Positions 42,674-51,594 of a DNA stretch of 64,000 bases are shown here, piece by piece. The notes below the pieces were generated by a model. The model searched no databases. It worked only from the letters and a program-made list of their open reading frames with translations, and was not told the DNA's origin. Position numbers and translations under genes: made by a program. Source of the stretch: Halorientalis sp. LT38 (GTDB lineage: Archaea; Halobacteriota; Halobacteria; Halobacteriales; Haloarculaceae); NCBI RefSeq assembly GCF_037031225.1, contig NZ_JAYEZN010000001.1:2790001-2854000 (forward strand), written 5' to 3'. Within the stretch, counting starts at the first letter, position 1. Each line of letters starts with the position of its first letter.

Positions 42674-44473
42674 TCAGTCGTCGTCGGCGCCGATTCCGAG
42701 GTTCAGATCGGTCGCCTCCTCCTCGGCGTCGGGCTCGCTAACCGCCGCGTCCAGTTCGACGGTCACCGTACAGCCGCGGTCTGTGTTCTCGAACGTGACG
42801 TCGCCGCCCGAGAGGTCGACGATCCAGTCGACGAGCCAGAGGCCGACGCTGCTGCCGTGTTCGAGCTGGGTCTCCTCGCGGCGGTCGAGCACCTCCAGTT
42901 CCTTGTAGGGGATGCCGGGGCCGTTGTCTGCGACCCGGAGGACGGCGCTCTCGCCGTCGCACTCGGCAGTCACGGCGACCGTCGGATCGGGCGCGTCGTT
43001 GTGCATCGCCGCGTTCTCGACCACGTTCTCGACGGCGTGGGCGAGCGCCCAGTGGGCGTGGACGGGACAGGCGTCTGGCAAGTCGGTCTCGAAGTCGACG
43101 CCAGGGAACTCCCGTCGGACGCTCTCGACGGCGTCGGCGGCCATCTCGGTGACGTCGAACTCGCCGCGGGTGCGCTCGCCGGAGAGGAGCTTCTCGACGG
43201 TGCGGGCCTTCTCGCTCGCGTCCAGCAGGTTGTCGCTCTTGTCCAGGATCGTCTGGAGGCGCTCGGCGTCGAGTCCGGACGTGTTCTCCGCCAGCAGCCT
43301 CGCGTTGGCCTTGACGACCGAGAGGTCGTTGCGGACGTTGTGTCTGAGGACCCGGGAGAGCACCTGCTTGAGCAGGTCGAGCTCTCGCTGTTTCTGCCGG
43401 AGGTCGGTCACGTCGTAGCACAGCACCGTCCAGCCGAGGTGGTCGCCGCCGTCCTCGAGTCGCGACACCCGGACGCGGAAGGTGTGCGAGACGCCGTTGA
43501 CGGTCGTGGTGAACTCGTGCCCGTCCAGCAGGTCGGCGATGGCCGCCGGGGACGCGGCCGTGTCGCCGTCCGCACCGCCGCGGACGCCCGGGAGCAACTC
43601 CGAGAGCTCGACCACGCCGACGACGCCGCGGCCGACCGCCTCGTCGGTCAGGTCCAGCACGAGTTTGGCCGCCTCGTTCATCTCGATGACGGTCCCGTCG
43701 ACGCTGTAGACCAGTACGGCCCCGTCGATGGCCTCGATGAGGCTGTTCTCCGGCAGGGAGACCACGTCGTAGTCGCCGAAGCGAACGACGCCGAGCGCGA
43801 CGAACCCCTGTGCCAGCACGTACACCAGCGGATGCGGTTCGTAGGGGAGCCCGAGAAGGGTGAACCCCACGGCGAAGACCGTCGCCGTCACGCCGCCGAG
43901 CACGACCATCGCGTTGCGCCACCGATAGAGCCGCTGGTCCGACCGGAGCGCGAACGAGGCGAGCAGCGCGACGGTCCCCAGAACCAGTCCGAGCGAGTAG
44001 ACGTCCTGGGCGAGCGCGGCCGGACCGTTCGTAAAGACGAGCGGCGAGAGCAGCGCGTCAGGGGTCGCGACCGTGACCGACGTCCAGTTCAGCCAGTGCA
44101 GGCCCGGCAACGAGGGAGACGCGTTGGTCGCCTGCAACGCCGCGCTGGCCGCCAGCGGCGCCCCGGCCAGCGCGAGCGCCGACGGGCGGGCCAGCCGCGA
44201 CCGCCCGGTCCAGGCGACGGCGAAGAGGTACCACAGGAAGACGACCCCTGCGGAGAGGATCGCGGACAGTTTCCAGAAGATGACCTTCGTCGCGAGGGTC
44301 GGTGCGGCGAGCGAGCACAGGTAGACGAGCGACTGGACGCTCCCAAGAATCGCCGCGGCGAGCAGGTACTCGACTCCACGGACGTTCCGGCTCGTCCAGT
44401 ACACGTACGCGAAGGTCGCGAGCAACACCGTCGCGAACAGGTACCTGCTCCCCCACAACGCATTCGTCAGCAT
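42674..44473 (-). CDS. Membrane sensor histidine kinase, 7TM-PAS-HisK
   Basis: 599 residues. Seven hydrophobic helices (1-225), PAS at about 235-355 (AIDGAVLVYSVDGTVIEMNEAAKLVLDL), phosphoacceptor His in SRVLRHNVRNDLSVVKANA near residue 376. HATPase with ENVVENAAMHND, DNGPGIPYKELEVL and GSSVGLWLVDWIVD. The RHNVRN phosphoacceptor box is the common haloarchaeal variant. No adjacent receiver, so an orphan kinase. Same architecture as the two other kinases in the window. Confidence 0.9.
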   Translation of the reverse strand: MLTNALWGSRYLFATVLLATFAYVYWTSRNVRGVEYLLAAAILGSVQSLVYLCSLAAPTLATKVIFWKLSAILSAGVVFLWYLFAVAWTGRSRLARPSALALAGAPLAASAALQATNASPSLPGLHWLNWTSVTVATPDALLSPLVFTNGPAALAQDVYSLGLVLGTVALLASFALRSDQRLYRWRNAMVVLGGVTATVFAVGFTLLGLPYEPHPLVYVLAQGFVALGVVRFGDYDVVSLPENSLIEAIDGAVLVYSVDGTVIEMNEAAKLVLDLTDEAVGRGVVGVVELSELLPGVRGGADGDTAASPAAIADLLDGHEFTTTVNGVSHTFRVRVSRLEDGGDHLGWTVLCYDVTDLRQKQRELDLLKQVLSRVLRHNVRNDLSVVKANARLLAENTSGLDAERLQTILDKSDNLLDASEKARTVEKLLSGERTRGEFDVTEMAADAVESVRREFPGVDFETDLPDACPVHAHWALAHAVENVVENAAMHNDAPDPTVAVTAECDGESAVLRVADNGPGIPYKELEVLDRREETQLEHGSSVGLWLVDWIVDLSGGDVTFENTDRGCTVTVELDAAVSEPDAEEEATDLNLGIGADDD

Positions 44474-44634
44474 CCGTCGCCTCGACTATCGCCGACACCC
44501 CGCCTTGTAGGTTCGCCCCGGATTTTCGAATGTGATTCCACGTCCGAACGCCTGGAACCGCGGCCGGGCGGCCGAATCCGGCGTCGGGCGGTCGGATAGT
44601 AACCCCTTAGTGACGCGGCGGGGACCACCAGACA

Positions 44635-45657
44635 ATGACGAGCGTCAAGGAGTTCCGCGTCGAGCGGGCGGCGACGCCGACGGATCTGGGCCGGGGTGCG
44701 TTCGTGTTCACCGACGACTACTCGGTGTTCGACTGGGGGAAGATGCCCGACGCCATCCCGAACAAGGGCGCCAGCCTCTGTGCCATGGGCGCGTACAACT
44801 TCGAGTTGCTCGAAGACGCCGGGATCGCCACCCACTACGAGGGCGTCGTCGGCGGGAGCGGCGAGCCGGTCCCGCTCGACGAAGTCGCCCATCCGCCGCG
44901 CGAGATGGCCATCGACCTCACGCAGGTCCCGGACCTGCCCCACGACGGCCGGGAGTACGACTACGACGCCTACTTCGAGTCCGCGGGCCAGAACTACCTG
45001 ATCCCCCTCGAGATCGTCTTCCGCAACACCGTCCCCGTCGGGTCCAGCCTGCGCTCGCGGGCCGACCCCGCGGACTTCGACCTCGGCTACGACGCGTGGC
45101 CCGAAGAGGTCGTGGACCTCCCCGAACCCGTCGTCGAGTTCTCGACGAAACTGGAGGAGTCGGATCGCTACCTCGACCGGGGCGAGGCCGACCGGATCGC
45201 CGGTGACGTCGACGTCGACCGCCTCGAGGACCTCGCCCTCGCCGTGAACGAGGTCGTCACCGACCGCGCCGCCGAAGTGGACCTGGTCCACGAGGACGGC
45301 AAGATCGAGACGTTCTACCACGACGGCGAGGTCCTGGTGGCCGACGTCGTCGGCACCTTCGACGAGAACCGCTTCTCCTACGACGACCAGGAGGTCTCCA
45401 AGGAGGTCATCCGCCAGTACCACAAGCGCACCCAGTCCGAGTGGGTCGAGGCCGTCTCGGCGGCCAAAGACCGCGCGAAGTCCGAAGACGTCGCCGACTG
45501 GAAGTCACTCTGCGAGCGCGACCCCGAGCCGCTCCCCGACCACGTGATCGACGCCGCCCGCGACCTCTACACGGCCGGGACGAACGCCTACGTCGGCCGC
45601 GATCTGTTCGACGCGCCCTCGCTCGCAGACGCCGTCGAGACCGTCCGGGACCTCTAA
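44635..45657 (+). CDS. purC: SAICAR synthase (PurC)
   Basis: 340 residues, longer than bacterial PurC but normal for haloarchaea. It condenses CAIR with aspartate using ATP. Motifs: GRGAFVFTDDYSVFDWGKMPDAIPNKG near the N terminus, LEIVFRNTVPVGSS with the substrate-binding Arg-Asn, PVVEFSTKLEESDRYL, and DGKIETFYHDGEVLVADVVGTFDENRF with the metal-binding Glu/Asp. A TATA-like ggatagtaa lies about 33 bases upstream. Stop overlaps the convergent membrane gene by four bases. Confidence 0.95.
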   Translation: MTSVKEFRVERAATPTDLGRGAFVFTDDYSVFDWGKMPDAIPNKGASLCAMGAYNFELLEDAGIATHYEGVVGGSGEPVPLDEVAHPPREMAIDLTQVPDLPHDGREYDYDAYFESAGQNYLIPLEIVFRNTVPVGSSLRSRADPADFDLGYDAWPEEVVDLPEPVVEFSTKLEESDRYLDRGEADRIAGDVDVDRLEDLALAVNEVVTDRAAEVDLVHEDGKIETFYHDGEVLVADVVGTFDENRFSYDDQEVSKEVIRQYHKRTQSEWVEAVSAAKDRAKSEDVADWKSLCERDPEPLPDHVIDAARDLYTAGTNAYVGRDLFDAPSLADAVETVRDL

Positions 45658-45995
45658 GGGGCCGACGGCCGCGGTTCGAACAGCCGCGCTGAGATCGACC
45701 CGATGATGCAGAGGACGCCGCCCACCACGGTCGGAATCGCCCACAGCGGCGCGCTCCAGATGACGTAGAAGGTCGTCAGCGCCAGCCCGATCGCGACGAC
45801 GCCCGCGACCGGTGCGAGCTTCGGCTTCGACAGCGCTAGCAGCCCCGCGCCCGAGATCCCGATCCCCATGTTCATCACGAACAGGATCGGCACGATGAAC
45901 CCGAACCGGTCGTTCTGCGTCAGGTACCCCACCGTCACGATCCCGGCGACGATGAGCACCACACCCCCGATCTCGGTCAATTTGTTCGATACCAT
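45654..45995 (-). CDS. Hypothetical membrane protein
   Basis: 113 residues with four hydrophobic helices (8-25, 32-56, 61-81, 84-104) and short loops; GGVVLIVAGIVTVGYL and IGISGAGLLALS are glycine rich. No family recognised. Stop overlaps purC on the opposite strand, which is compact but plausible. The region upstream holds tctaataaatc, a possible promoter. Confidence 0.7.
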   Translation of the reverse strand: MVSNKLTEIGGVVLIVAGIVTVGYLTQNDRFGFIVPILFVMNMGIGISGAGLLALSKPKLAPVAGVVAIGLALTTFYVIWSAPLWAIPTVVGGVLCIIGSISARLFEPRPSAP

Positions 45996-46180
45996 CGGTC
46001 CTGTAGTTAACGATTGCCTCTAATAAATCTACCCGAAAATGGTCGGGCATTAATGGGTGCGGTTTCGGCTCGTGCCCTCGAAGGAATCTATTCGGTCGGC
46101 TCGCGCGGCTCACGGACTACGTCCGGGGTCGTAGACCCCGCGCTCGCCGTTCCACTACGAGGCCTCCTCTTTCACTACGT

Positions 46181-47164
46181 TCAATCGTCGGCCTCGCTAC
46201 CCTCCGCCCCCTGATTCGCGACAATCTCGCCGAGCCCGTCGATCGGCCGGTCCGGATTCGCCTCGTCCAGCACCTCCGGCGACCCGAGCTGGACCTCGTC
46301 GTCGTCCAGATCGTCCCGGAGCTTCGTCCGGCCGCGGTGGACCGAGACGGCGTCGGTGAGGTGGAGTTTGATCCCCTCGATGAGCGCCTCGGCCTCCAGC
46401 GGCTGGCCCAGCTTTTGCAGTTCCTCCTCGTCCGCGTCGTCGGGCACGTTGAAGGCCCGCTGGGTGATGATCGGCCCCTGATCGAGGTCGGTCGTCACGT
46501 AGTGGGCGGTGACGCCGGCGATCCGGACGCCCTCCTCGATGGCCTGCATGTACGCCGACGCGCCGGGGAAGGCGGGCAGCAGCGACGGGTGGACGTTGAT
46601 GATCCTGTTCTCGTACCGAAAGACCACGTCCGGGCTGAGGATGCGCATGTAGCGGGCCAGCACGACGAGGTCGACGTCGTATTCGGAGAGCAGGTCGAGC
46701 AGGTGCTGCTCGTCGGGGTTGCCCTTCTCGTCGCCGATGTCGTGGAACGGGACGTCGTACTTCTCGGCCAGCGGCCGCAGGTCCGGGTGGTTCCCGATGA
46801 CGACGCTGACGTCCGCGCCGAGGTCGCCGTTGGCCCAGGACTCGAAGATGGCCTCCAGGCAGTGGGACTCCTTGGTGACGAGCACGGCCATCGCCTGGGT
46901 CTCGCGTTCGGCGGGGAACCGGACCTGCACGTCGACGCCGAGTTCCGCGCCGAGGTCGTCGAGGTCCTCGCGGAGTTTCTCCTCCGTGCAAACCATCTCG
47001 GAGGTGTCGACGTGCATCGTCATCCGGAAGACGCCCTCCCGGACGGCCTGGTCCAGGTCCTCGATGTTGATGCCCCGCTCGAACAGCAGGGAGGTGACGT
47101 TCGCGATGAGTCCGGTGTCGTCCTCGCCGACGACCGTCAGCTCTGTGAGTTTGTGTCGTTTCAC
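46181..47164 (-). CDS. purU: Formyltetrahydrofolate deformylase-like protein (PurU)
   Basis: 327 residues from a GTG giving MKRHKLTELTVVGEDDTG. An N-terminal ACT domain (LTVVGEDDTGLIANVTSLLFERGINIEDLDQ) precedes a formyltransferase-fold domain with catalytic NVHPSLLPAFPG and the Asp in TDLDQGPIITQ. PurU hydrolyses 10-formyl-THF to formate and THF, feeding formate to purine synthesis. A 45-residue C-terminal extension is acidic. The true start could be a GTG three codons earlier; the frame opens further but is not family-like. Confidence 0.86.
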   Translation of the reverse strand: MKRHKLTELTVVGEDDTGLIANVTSLLFERGINIEDLDQAVREGVFRMTMHVDTSEMVCTEEKLREDLDDLGAELGVDVQVRFPAERETQAMAVLVTKESHCLEAIFESWANGDLGADVSVVIGNHPDLRPLAEKYDVPFHDIGDEKGNPDEQHLLDLLSEYDVDLVVLARYMRILSPDVVFRYENRIINVHPSLLPAFPGASAYMQAIEEGVRIAGVTAHYVTTDLDQGPIITQRAFNVPDDADEEELQKLGQPLEAEALIEGIKLHLTDAVSVHRGRTKLRDDLDDDEVQLGSPEVLDEANPDRPIDGLGEIVANQGAEGSEADD

Positions 47165-47343
47165 GGTGACCACCAGCGGCTGGAGCCTGCGGCGACTGCA
47201 GTCATGGTGGCCCTCTGCCACGCCCGGCGAAAAAAGTTGTTTTTCGACACGCCGTCCCTGCAATCGCGTTGACACGTCGTATCAGGTCCCGACCCCTGCC
47301 ACAGGCATTTGTACCTGGGGCAGTTACGATCGGTTAGTATCGC

Positions 47344-48231
47344 ATGTCTGTCACGGTGGTGTACGCGGACGGGGACGACGACGACCGCGCGGCGGTTGCC
47401 GCCGCGCTCACCGAGGCCGGGATGGACGTCCGGAGCGCGGCGACCCTCGAATCGGCCAGGGAGGTCGTCGCCTCGACCCCGCTCGACTGCGTCGTCACCG
47501 CCTACGACCTCCCGGACGGGAACGGGCTGGAGCTGTTCGCCACCGTTCGCGAGACGCGGCCGGACACGCCCTGTATCCTCTTTACCGACGTGCCGACGAG
47601 CGACGTCGACACGACGGCCTTCGAGGGCCTCGTTGCGGAGTACCTCCCCAGCGGGACGGACCGCGCCCACCACAGGTTGCGCCGACTGATCGACGAACTC
47701 GTCACCCGGCGGAGCCAGGTCGGCTACCCGCTGCCCGACGACGAGGACGCGCGGCTGGCCGCGCTCGAACAGTACGAACTCGAGGACAGCGCAGCCCAGG
47801 AGACGCTCGACCGGCTGACCGACCTGGCGCGGCGCCACTTCGAGGTCTACCGCGCGTTCGTCGGCGTCGTCGACGATCACGAGGAGCGCTTTCTCTCCTG
47901 CCACGGCCCCGACCTCGATCCGCTCGAACGGGAGCAGACGATGTGCACCCACGCCATCCTCGAACCCGACGTCATGGTCGTCGAGGACACGAACGAGGAC
48001 CCGCGCTTCGAGCACAACGACGCGCTGGACCGACTGGAGATCCGGGCCTACGCCGGCGCCCCGCTGCGCAGCCCCAGCGGTGCCGCCATCGGGAGTTTCT
48101 GTCTGACCCACGACGAACCGCGCCCGTTCTCGGACGACGAGATCGAGTATCTGCGGCTGCTGGCCGACGAGGCGGCCGAACAACTGAACATCAGGCTGCG
48201 GCTGCGGGCCGCCACGGAGACGGAATCATGA
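47344..48231 (+). CDS. Pseudo-receiver plus GAF-domain protein
   Basis: 295 residues. Residues 1-120 have a receiver fold (VVYADGDDDDRAAVAAALTEAG, VVTAYDLPDGNGLELF), but the phosphoacceptor position before the conserved YDLP is A53, so phosphorylation is unlikely. Residues about 150-290 form a GAF domain (DRLTDLARRHFEVYRAFVGVVDDHEERFLSCHG, FCLTHDEPRPFSDDEIEYLRLLADEAAEQL). It stops inside the start of the next gene (ATGA), so it is coupled to a RAD55-like protein. It probably binds a small ligand and works by protein contact. Confidence 0.8.
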   Translation: MSVTVVYADGDDDDRAAVAAALTEAGMDVRSAATLESAREVVASTPLDCVVTAYDLPDGNGLELFATVRETRPDTPCILFTDVPTSDVDTTAFEGLVAEYLPSGTDRAHHRLRRLIDELVTRRSQVGYPLPDDEDARLAALEQYELEDSAAQETLDRLTDLARRHFEVYRAFVGVVDDHEERFLSCHGPDLDPLEREQTMCTHAILEPDVMVVEDTNEDPRFEHNDALDRLEIRAYAGAPLRSPSGAAIGSFCLTHDEPRPFSDDEIEYLRLLADEAAEQLNIRLRLRAATETES

Positions 48232-48893
48232 GCCAGGACGCCAGGGGCGGCTACCGGTTCGACGGCCTGCCGATCGACCCCGTGACGCCGGGGACCAACC
48301 TGCTCGTCGCGGGGCCGCCGTTCGCCGGCACCCGGGATGTTGCGCTCCGGATGGCGGCGGCCGGCGAGGCGGCCGGAGAGGGGCTGATCCTCGTGTCCAC
48401 CGACGACCCGGCCGCGACGCTGATCGACGACTACGCCGACGTCGGCGGGACCTTCGACCGCCGGCGGATGGCCGTCATCGAGTGCATCGAGCCGAGCGAG
48501 GGGCCCGAAGACGAGAACGTCCGCACCGTCCGATCGCCCGGAGATCTCACTGGCATCGGGATCGAGTTCTCCTCGCTGTACGAGGGACTGTACGCGGAGG
48601 GGATCGAGCGGGTGCGGATCGGCCTGTTCTCCGTCACCACCCTGTTGATGTACGCCGACGAACTGCAACCGGTCTACCGCTTCCTCCACACGATAACCGG
48701 CCGGGTCCGCTCGGCCGAGGGGCTCGGCGTCGCGGTCGTCGATCCGACGGCGCAAGACGAGCAGACGGTGAGTTCGGTCGCCCAGACGTTCGACGGGCGC
48801 GTCGACGTCCGGCGGACCGACGACGAATACCAGCTCCGGGTCCGGGGACTATCCGATCAGCCGGAGGGCTGGCAACGCTTCGGCACCGACTAG
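48228..48893 (+). CDS. RAD55/KaiC-like protein with degenerate P-loop (HTR-like)
   Basis: 221 residues. PGTNLLVAGPPFAGTRDVALRMAAAGEAAGEGLILVSTDDPAATLIDDY follows the RAD55/KaiC N-terminal plan, but the Walker A has Arg where Lys-Ser/Thr is needed (AGTRD). A Walker B-like strand RIGLFSVTTLLMY lies near residue 130. Same family as the protein at about 37.5 kb. Coupled by ATGA overlap to the pseudo-receiver/GAF gene, so the two probably form a signalling pair. Convergent with the R2-like gene; stops overlap. Confidence 0.78.
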   Translation: MSQDARGGYRFDGLPIDPVTPGTNLLVAGPPFAGTRDVALRMAAAGEAAGEGLILVSTDDPAATLIDDYADVGGTFDRRRMAVIECIEPSEGPEDENVRTVRSPGDLTGIGIEFSSLYEGLYAEGIERVRIGLFSVTTLLMYADELQPVYRFLHTITGRVRSAEGLGVAVVDPTAQDEQTVSSVAQTFDGRVDVRRTDDEYQLRVRGLSDQPEGWQRFGTD

Positions 48894-49843
48894 TCCGCGC
48901 TCGCGTCGCCGCGGTCTTCTTCGAGCGTCACGAGTTCCTCGACCGGCGGCAGGTCGGCGTCCTCGGTCGTCAGGACGTCGATGCGTCGCCGAACCTTGTC
49001 TGTCGCGTACTCGACGAGCGGCGTCGGGTCGACTTCCTCGGTCCGCGTCGCCTCCACCGCTTCGGAGACGAACGGCAGGAGGTCCATCAGCGTGTCCTGC
49101 ACCACCGCCTCGTCGACGCCCTGCTCGTGGATCAGGCCACGGACCTTGTGCATCCCGAAGCCGACGTGGCGGCCCTCGTCGCTGCGGATGTAGTTGATTC
49201 CCTCGACCAGCCCCTCCAGTTCCGGCGTGTCGACGCCGTCGTCGTAGACGTCCGGGCCGTCCTCGCTGAACCGGGCGGAGATGCCGTAGTAGCCCGTCTG
49301 TGCCAGCACCGACTCGACCGTCAGGTGGTAGTGACAGTACGCCTTCGCGCGGTTCTCGGGCGTGTCGTCGGTCAGCAGCCGCTCCATCGCTTCCTCGGTC
49401 CGGTCGAACAGTTCGACGTAGCCCTCGGGGAAGTAGCGCTGGTCGGTCGGCTGGGTGACCTCGGCGTCCTCGGCCTCGGCGACCGGATTGATGACCTCGC
49501 GCCAGTAGCGATCGAAGAACTGCGTGTGCTTTGCCTCCTCGTAGATCTGCGTCGAGAGGAACATCTGGTCGTCGATGTCCTCGAGGACCATCCCCAGCGG
49601 CATCAGGTCCTCCGTCACTGCTTCCTCGCCCGCGCCGAAGAGCGCGAGTGTCGTCCGTAGCGCCTCGAAGCCCTCCTCGTCGCCGTCGAACTCGAGCAGT
49701 CGCTCGCGGTCCTGTTCCAGCAGTTCCTGGGGAATGTCCTCGTATGGGTCCCAGTGTCGATAGACGGCGTTGCGGAAGTAGCCCCCGGCGAAGGAGTCCG
49801 GATCGATGCGCATGTCGCGGCTGGTGTCCCTGATCTGCGTCAT
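48890..49843 (-). CDS. R2-like ligand-binding oxidase (R2lox)
   Basis: 317 residues. Ferritin-like metal ligands in order: Glu in GAGEEAVTEDLMP, EEAKH with its His, Glu in YHLTVES, and DEGRH. The two residues that form the ether crosslink in R2lox are present in register: Val two after the first ligand (EEAVT) and Tyr five before the third (YHLTVE). This separates it from true ribonucleotide reductase R2, whose radical tyrosine is elsewhere. Expected to carry a Mn/Fe cofactor and bind a long-chain fatty acid; physiological substrate unknown. A ggttaacc TATA-like element lies about 30 bases upstream. Confidence 0.85.
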   Translation of the reverse strand: MTQIRDTSRDMRIDPDSFAGGYFRNAVYRHWDPYEDIPQELLEQDRERLLEFDGDEEGFEALRTTLALFGAGEEAVTEDLMPLGMVLEDIDDQMFLSTQIYEEAKHTQFFDRYWREVINPVAEAEDAEVTQPTDQRYFPEGYVELFDRTEEAMERLLTDDTPENRAKAYCHYHLTVESVLAQTGYYGISARFSEDGPDVYDDGVDTPELEGLVEGINYIRSDEGRHVGFGMHKVRGLIHEQGVDEAVVQDTLMDLLPFVSEAVEATRTEEVDPTPLVEYATDKVRRRIDVLTTEDADLPPVEELVTLEEDRGDASAD

Positions 49844-50000
49844 GGGTGCTACGTGTCCACACGTCTCTCGGGGTTAACCGTGGCGCCCCAGTGGCGAGGG
49901 TCATTTAAACAAACCGACGATGTGGGAGTTGATTAGGGTCGGGGGCCCGGTGCCGGCCGAGATAACAAGCGTTACGTCGGCGGTCGCCCCACTGCCGACA

Positions 50001-50258
50001 ATGACAGCGTACACCGCGACCGTGACGGTCCGGCTGAAACGCGGGGTGCTCGATCCCGAGGCCGAGACGACCCAGCGCCAGCTCGAACGGCTCGGGTTCG
50101 ACCTCGCGGACCTCCGGTCGGCCGACCAGTTCGAGATCGACGTCGACGCGGCCGACGCCGACGCGGCCGCCGAGCGCGCCGACGAGATGGCCGAGCGCCT
50201 GCTCGCCAACCCGACGATCCACGACTACACCGTCGCGGTCGACGAACGGGACGCATGA
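50001..50258 (+). CDS. purS: FGAM synthase subunit PurS
   Basis: 85 residues. The small subunit that bridges PurL and PurQ. MTAYTATVTVRLKRGVLDPEAETTQRQLERLGF is the family N terminus and ANPTIHDYTVAV the C terminus. The ATG follows an upstream frame that is not family-like. Its TGA overlaps the purQ ATG (ATGA). Confidence 0.94.
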   Translation: MTAYTATVTVRLKRGVLDPEAETTQRQLERLGFDLADLRSADQFEIDVDAADADAAAERADEMAERLLANPTIHDYTVAVDERDA

Positions 50259-50932
50259 CGGTATCGGTCATCCAGTTCGGCGGCTCCAACTGCGACCGCG
50301 ACGCCGTCCGGGCGCTCGCGGAGATCGGCGTCGACGCCGAACTCGTCTGGCACGAGGACGGCCTCCCCGCGGACGCCAGCGGCGTCGTCTTCCCCGGCGG
50401 GTTCTCCTACGGCGACTACCTCCGCGCCGGCGCGATGGCCGCCCGCTCGCCGATCGTCGAGGAGGTCCGCGAAGTCGCGGAGGAAGGAACGCCGGTCCTC
50501 GGCGTCTGCAACGGCGCCCAGATCGGCTCCGAGTCGAGTCTCACTCCTGGCGCGTTCACGACCAACCGGAGCGCTCGCTTCCAGTGCGAGCACGTCCACC
50601 TGCGCGTCGAGAACGCCGACACCCCGTGGACCGCCGCCTACGAGGAGGGCGACGTGATCGAACTCCCGATCGCCCACGGCGAGGGCCGCTTCGAGATCGA
50701 AGACGACCGTCTCGCGGAACTCGAACGCGAGGACCGCGTCCTCTTTCGCTACTGCGACGCGGACGGCAACGTCACCGACGACGCCAACCCCAACGGCTCG
50801 AAGGGCAACGTCGCGGGCGTGCTGGGCACCCGCGACTCCGTGGCCGTGCTGATGCCCCACCCGGAACGCGCCGCGCTGCCCGACATCGGCCCCACGGACG
50901 GCCAGGGCGTGCTGCAGGGCTTCGCGGAGTAG
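50255..50932 (+). CDS. purQ: FGAM synthase glutaminase subunit PurQ
   Basis: 225 residues. Class I glutamine amidotransferase: the nucleophile Cys in VLGVCNGAQIG (about residue 86), and His and Glu in MPHPERAA near the C terminus. QFGGSNCDRDAVRAL marks the N terminus. It supplies ammonia to PurL for the fourth purine step; purL is not adjacent. Coupled to purS. Confidence 0.96.
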   Translation: MTVSVIQFGGSNCDRDAVRALAEIGVDAELVWHEDGLPADASGVVFPGGFSYGDYLRAGAMAARSPIVEEVREVAEEGTPVLGVCNGAQIGSESSLTPGAFTTNRSARFQCEHVHLRVENADTPWTAAYEEGDVIELPIAHGEGRFEIEDDRLAELEREDRVLFRYCDADGNVTDDANPNGSKGNVAGVLGTRDSVAVLMPHPERAALPDIGPTDGQGVLQGFAE

Positions 50933-51022
50933 GCGAACTCGACCGCTGCAAGTCCGTCGCTCGTTCTCTCCGCTCCGGAATCGGCCCGGGGACTCAAATT
51001 CCGTCGACCCCTACCTGTAGCT

Positions 51023-51325
51023 ATGGCGACGACTGACGAGGCCGACGAGGCCGACGAGACGGAGCGCGTCTGGCTGGTCGAACGCACCTACGGCGACGAC
51101 GAGCAGAACATGATCATCCTGACCTACGCGACGCCGGACGGCCGCCGCGACTACCGGAAGGAGCGCGCCCTCACCAGTTTCACCGGGCCGGGACGCGCCA
51201 CGTCCGTCTCCCTGGAGATGGAAGCGGCCAATCTGGGAACCGTCGACGACGAGGAGACCCGACAGCGCTACGAAGCGGAAGTCGAGCGGATGCGGGAGAC
51301 CCACGACCCCGACGACACGCTGTAG
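51023..51325 (+). CDS. Conserved small haloarchaeal protein
   Basis: 100 residues, acidic, with a repetitive N-terminal DEADEADET tail and a compact core TERVWLVERTYGDDEQNMIILTYATPDGRRDYRKERALTSF. No cysteines or TM segments. The core reads like a short beta-rich domain. Function unknown; same direction as purSQ but 90 bases away. Confidence 0.72.
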   Translation: MATTDEADEADETERVWLVERTYGDDEQNMIILTYATPDGRRDYRKERALTSFTGPGRATSVSLEMEAANLGTVDDEETRQRYEAEVERMRETHDPDDTL

Positions 51326-51594
51326 TTCTCCAGCCCCATCGTGTCGATCCGACGGCCTCCCTCCGGTCGGCCGCCCGGCTCGCGGCACTCTCACGGGCTT
51401 CGCCCGTTCGAGTCGAGGTCGAAGACCTCGCACTCCCCGCTCGCCCGTTCGGAGGGCTCCCGATGGTCGCCCTCCCGCTGCTCACGGCTCACTTCGTTCG
51501 CCGCTCGCTCGTTCGGCGATCCTCACTCCGTTCGGATCGCCCGGCCAGCAACCTTATCCCTCGACTCTCCGACACGCGGGTAGGTGACCTACTC
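51326..51594. repeat. Hairpin-rich intergenic region
   Basis: Several perfect inverted repeats in a row: acgggc-ttc-gcccgt (51393-51407), gaggtc-gaa-gacctc (51415-51429), cgatcc ... ggatcg (51517-51522 with 51534-51539). Also cgccg ... cggcg stems. No supported gene. The style (ctcactccgttcg loops) recurs in elements A and B but without their core or a gene-end duplication. ccttatccc at 51552-51560 may be the TATA box of the following gene. Confidence 0.6.

Noticed and set aside
45996-46180. Possible fourth gene-end duplication after purU
   Set aside because: I compared the purU tail with the following bases; there is a similar gaggcctc-type fragment but no continuous repeat.
46014-46214. 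66-residue plus-strand frame between a membrane gene and purU
   Set aside because: It overlaps the end of purU, has no ribosome site and no acidic bias. The region is hairpin rich and probably non-coding.
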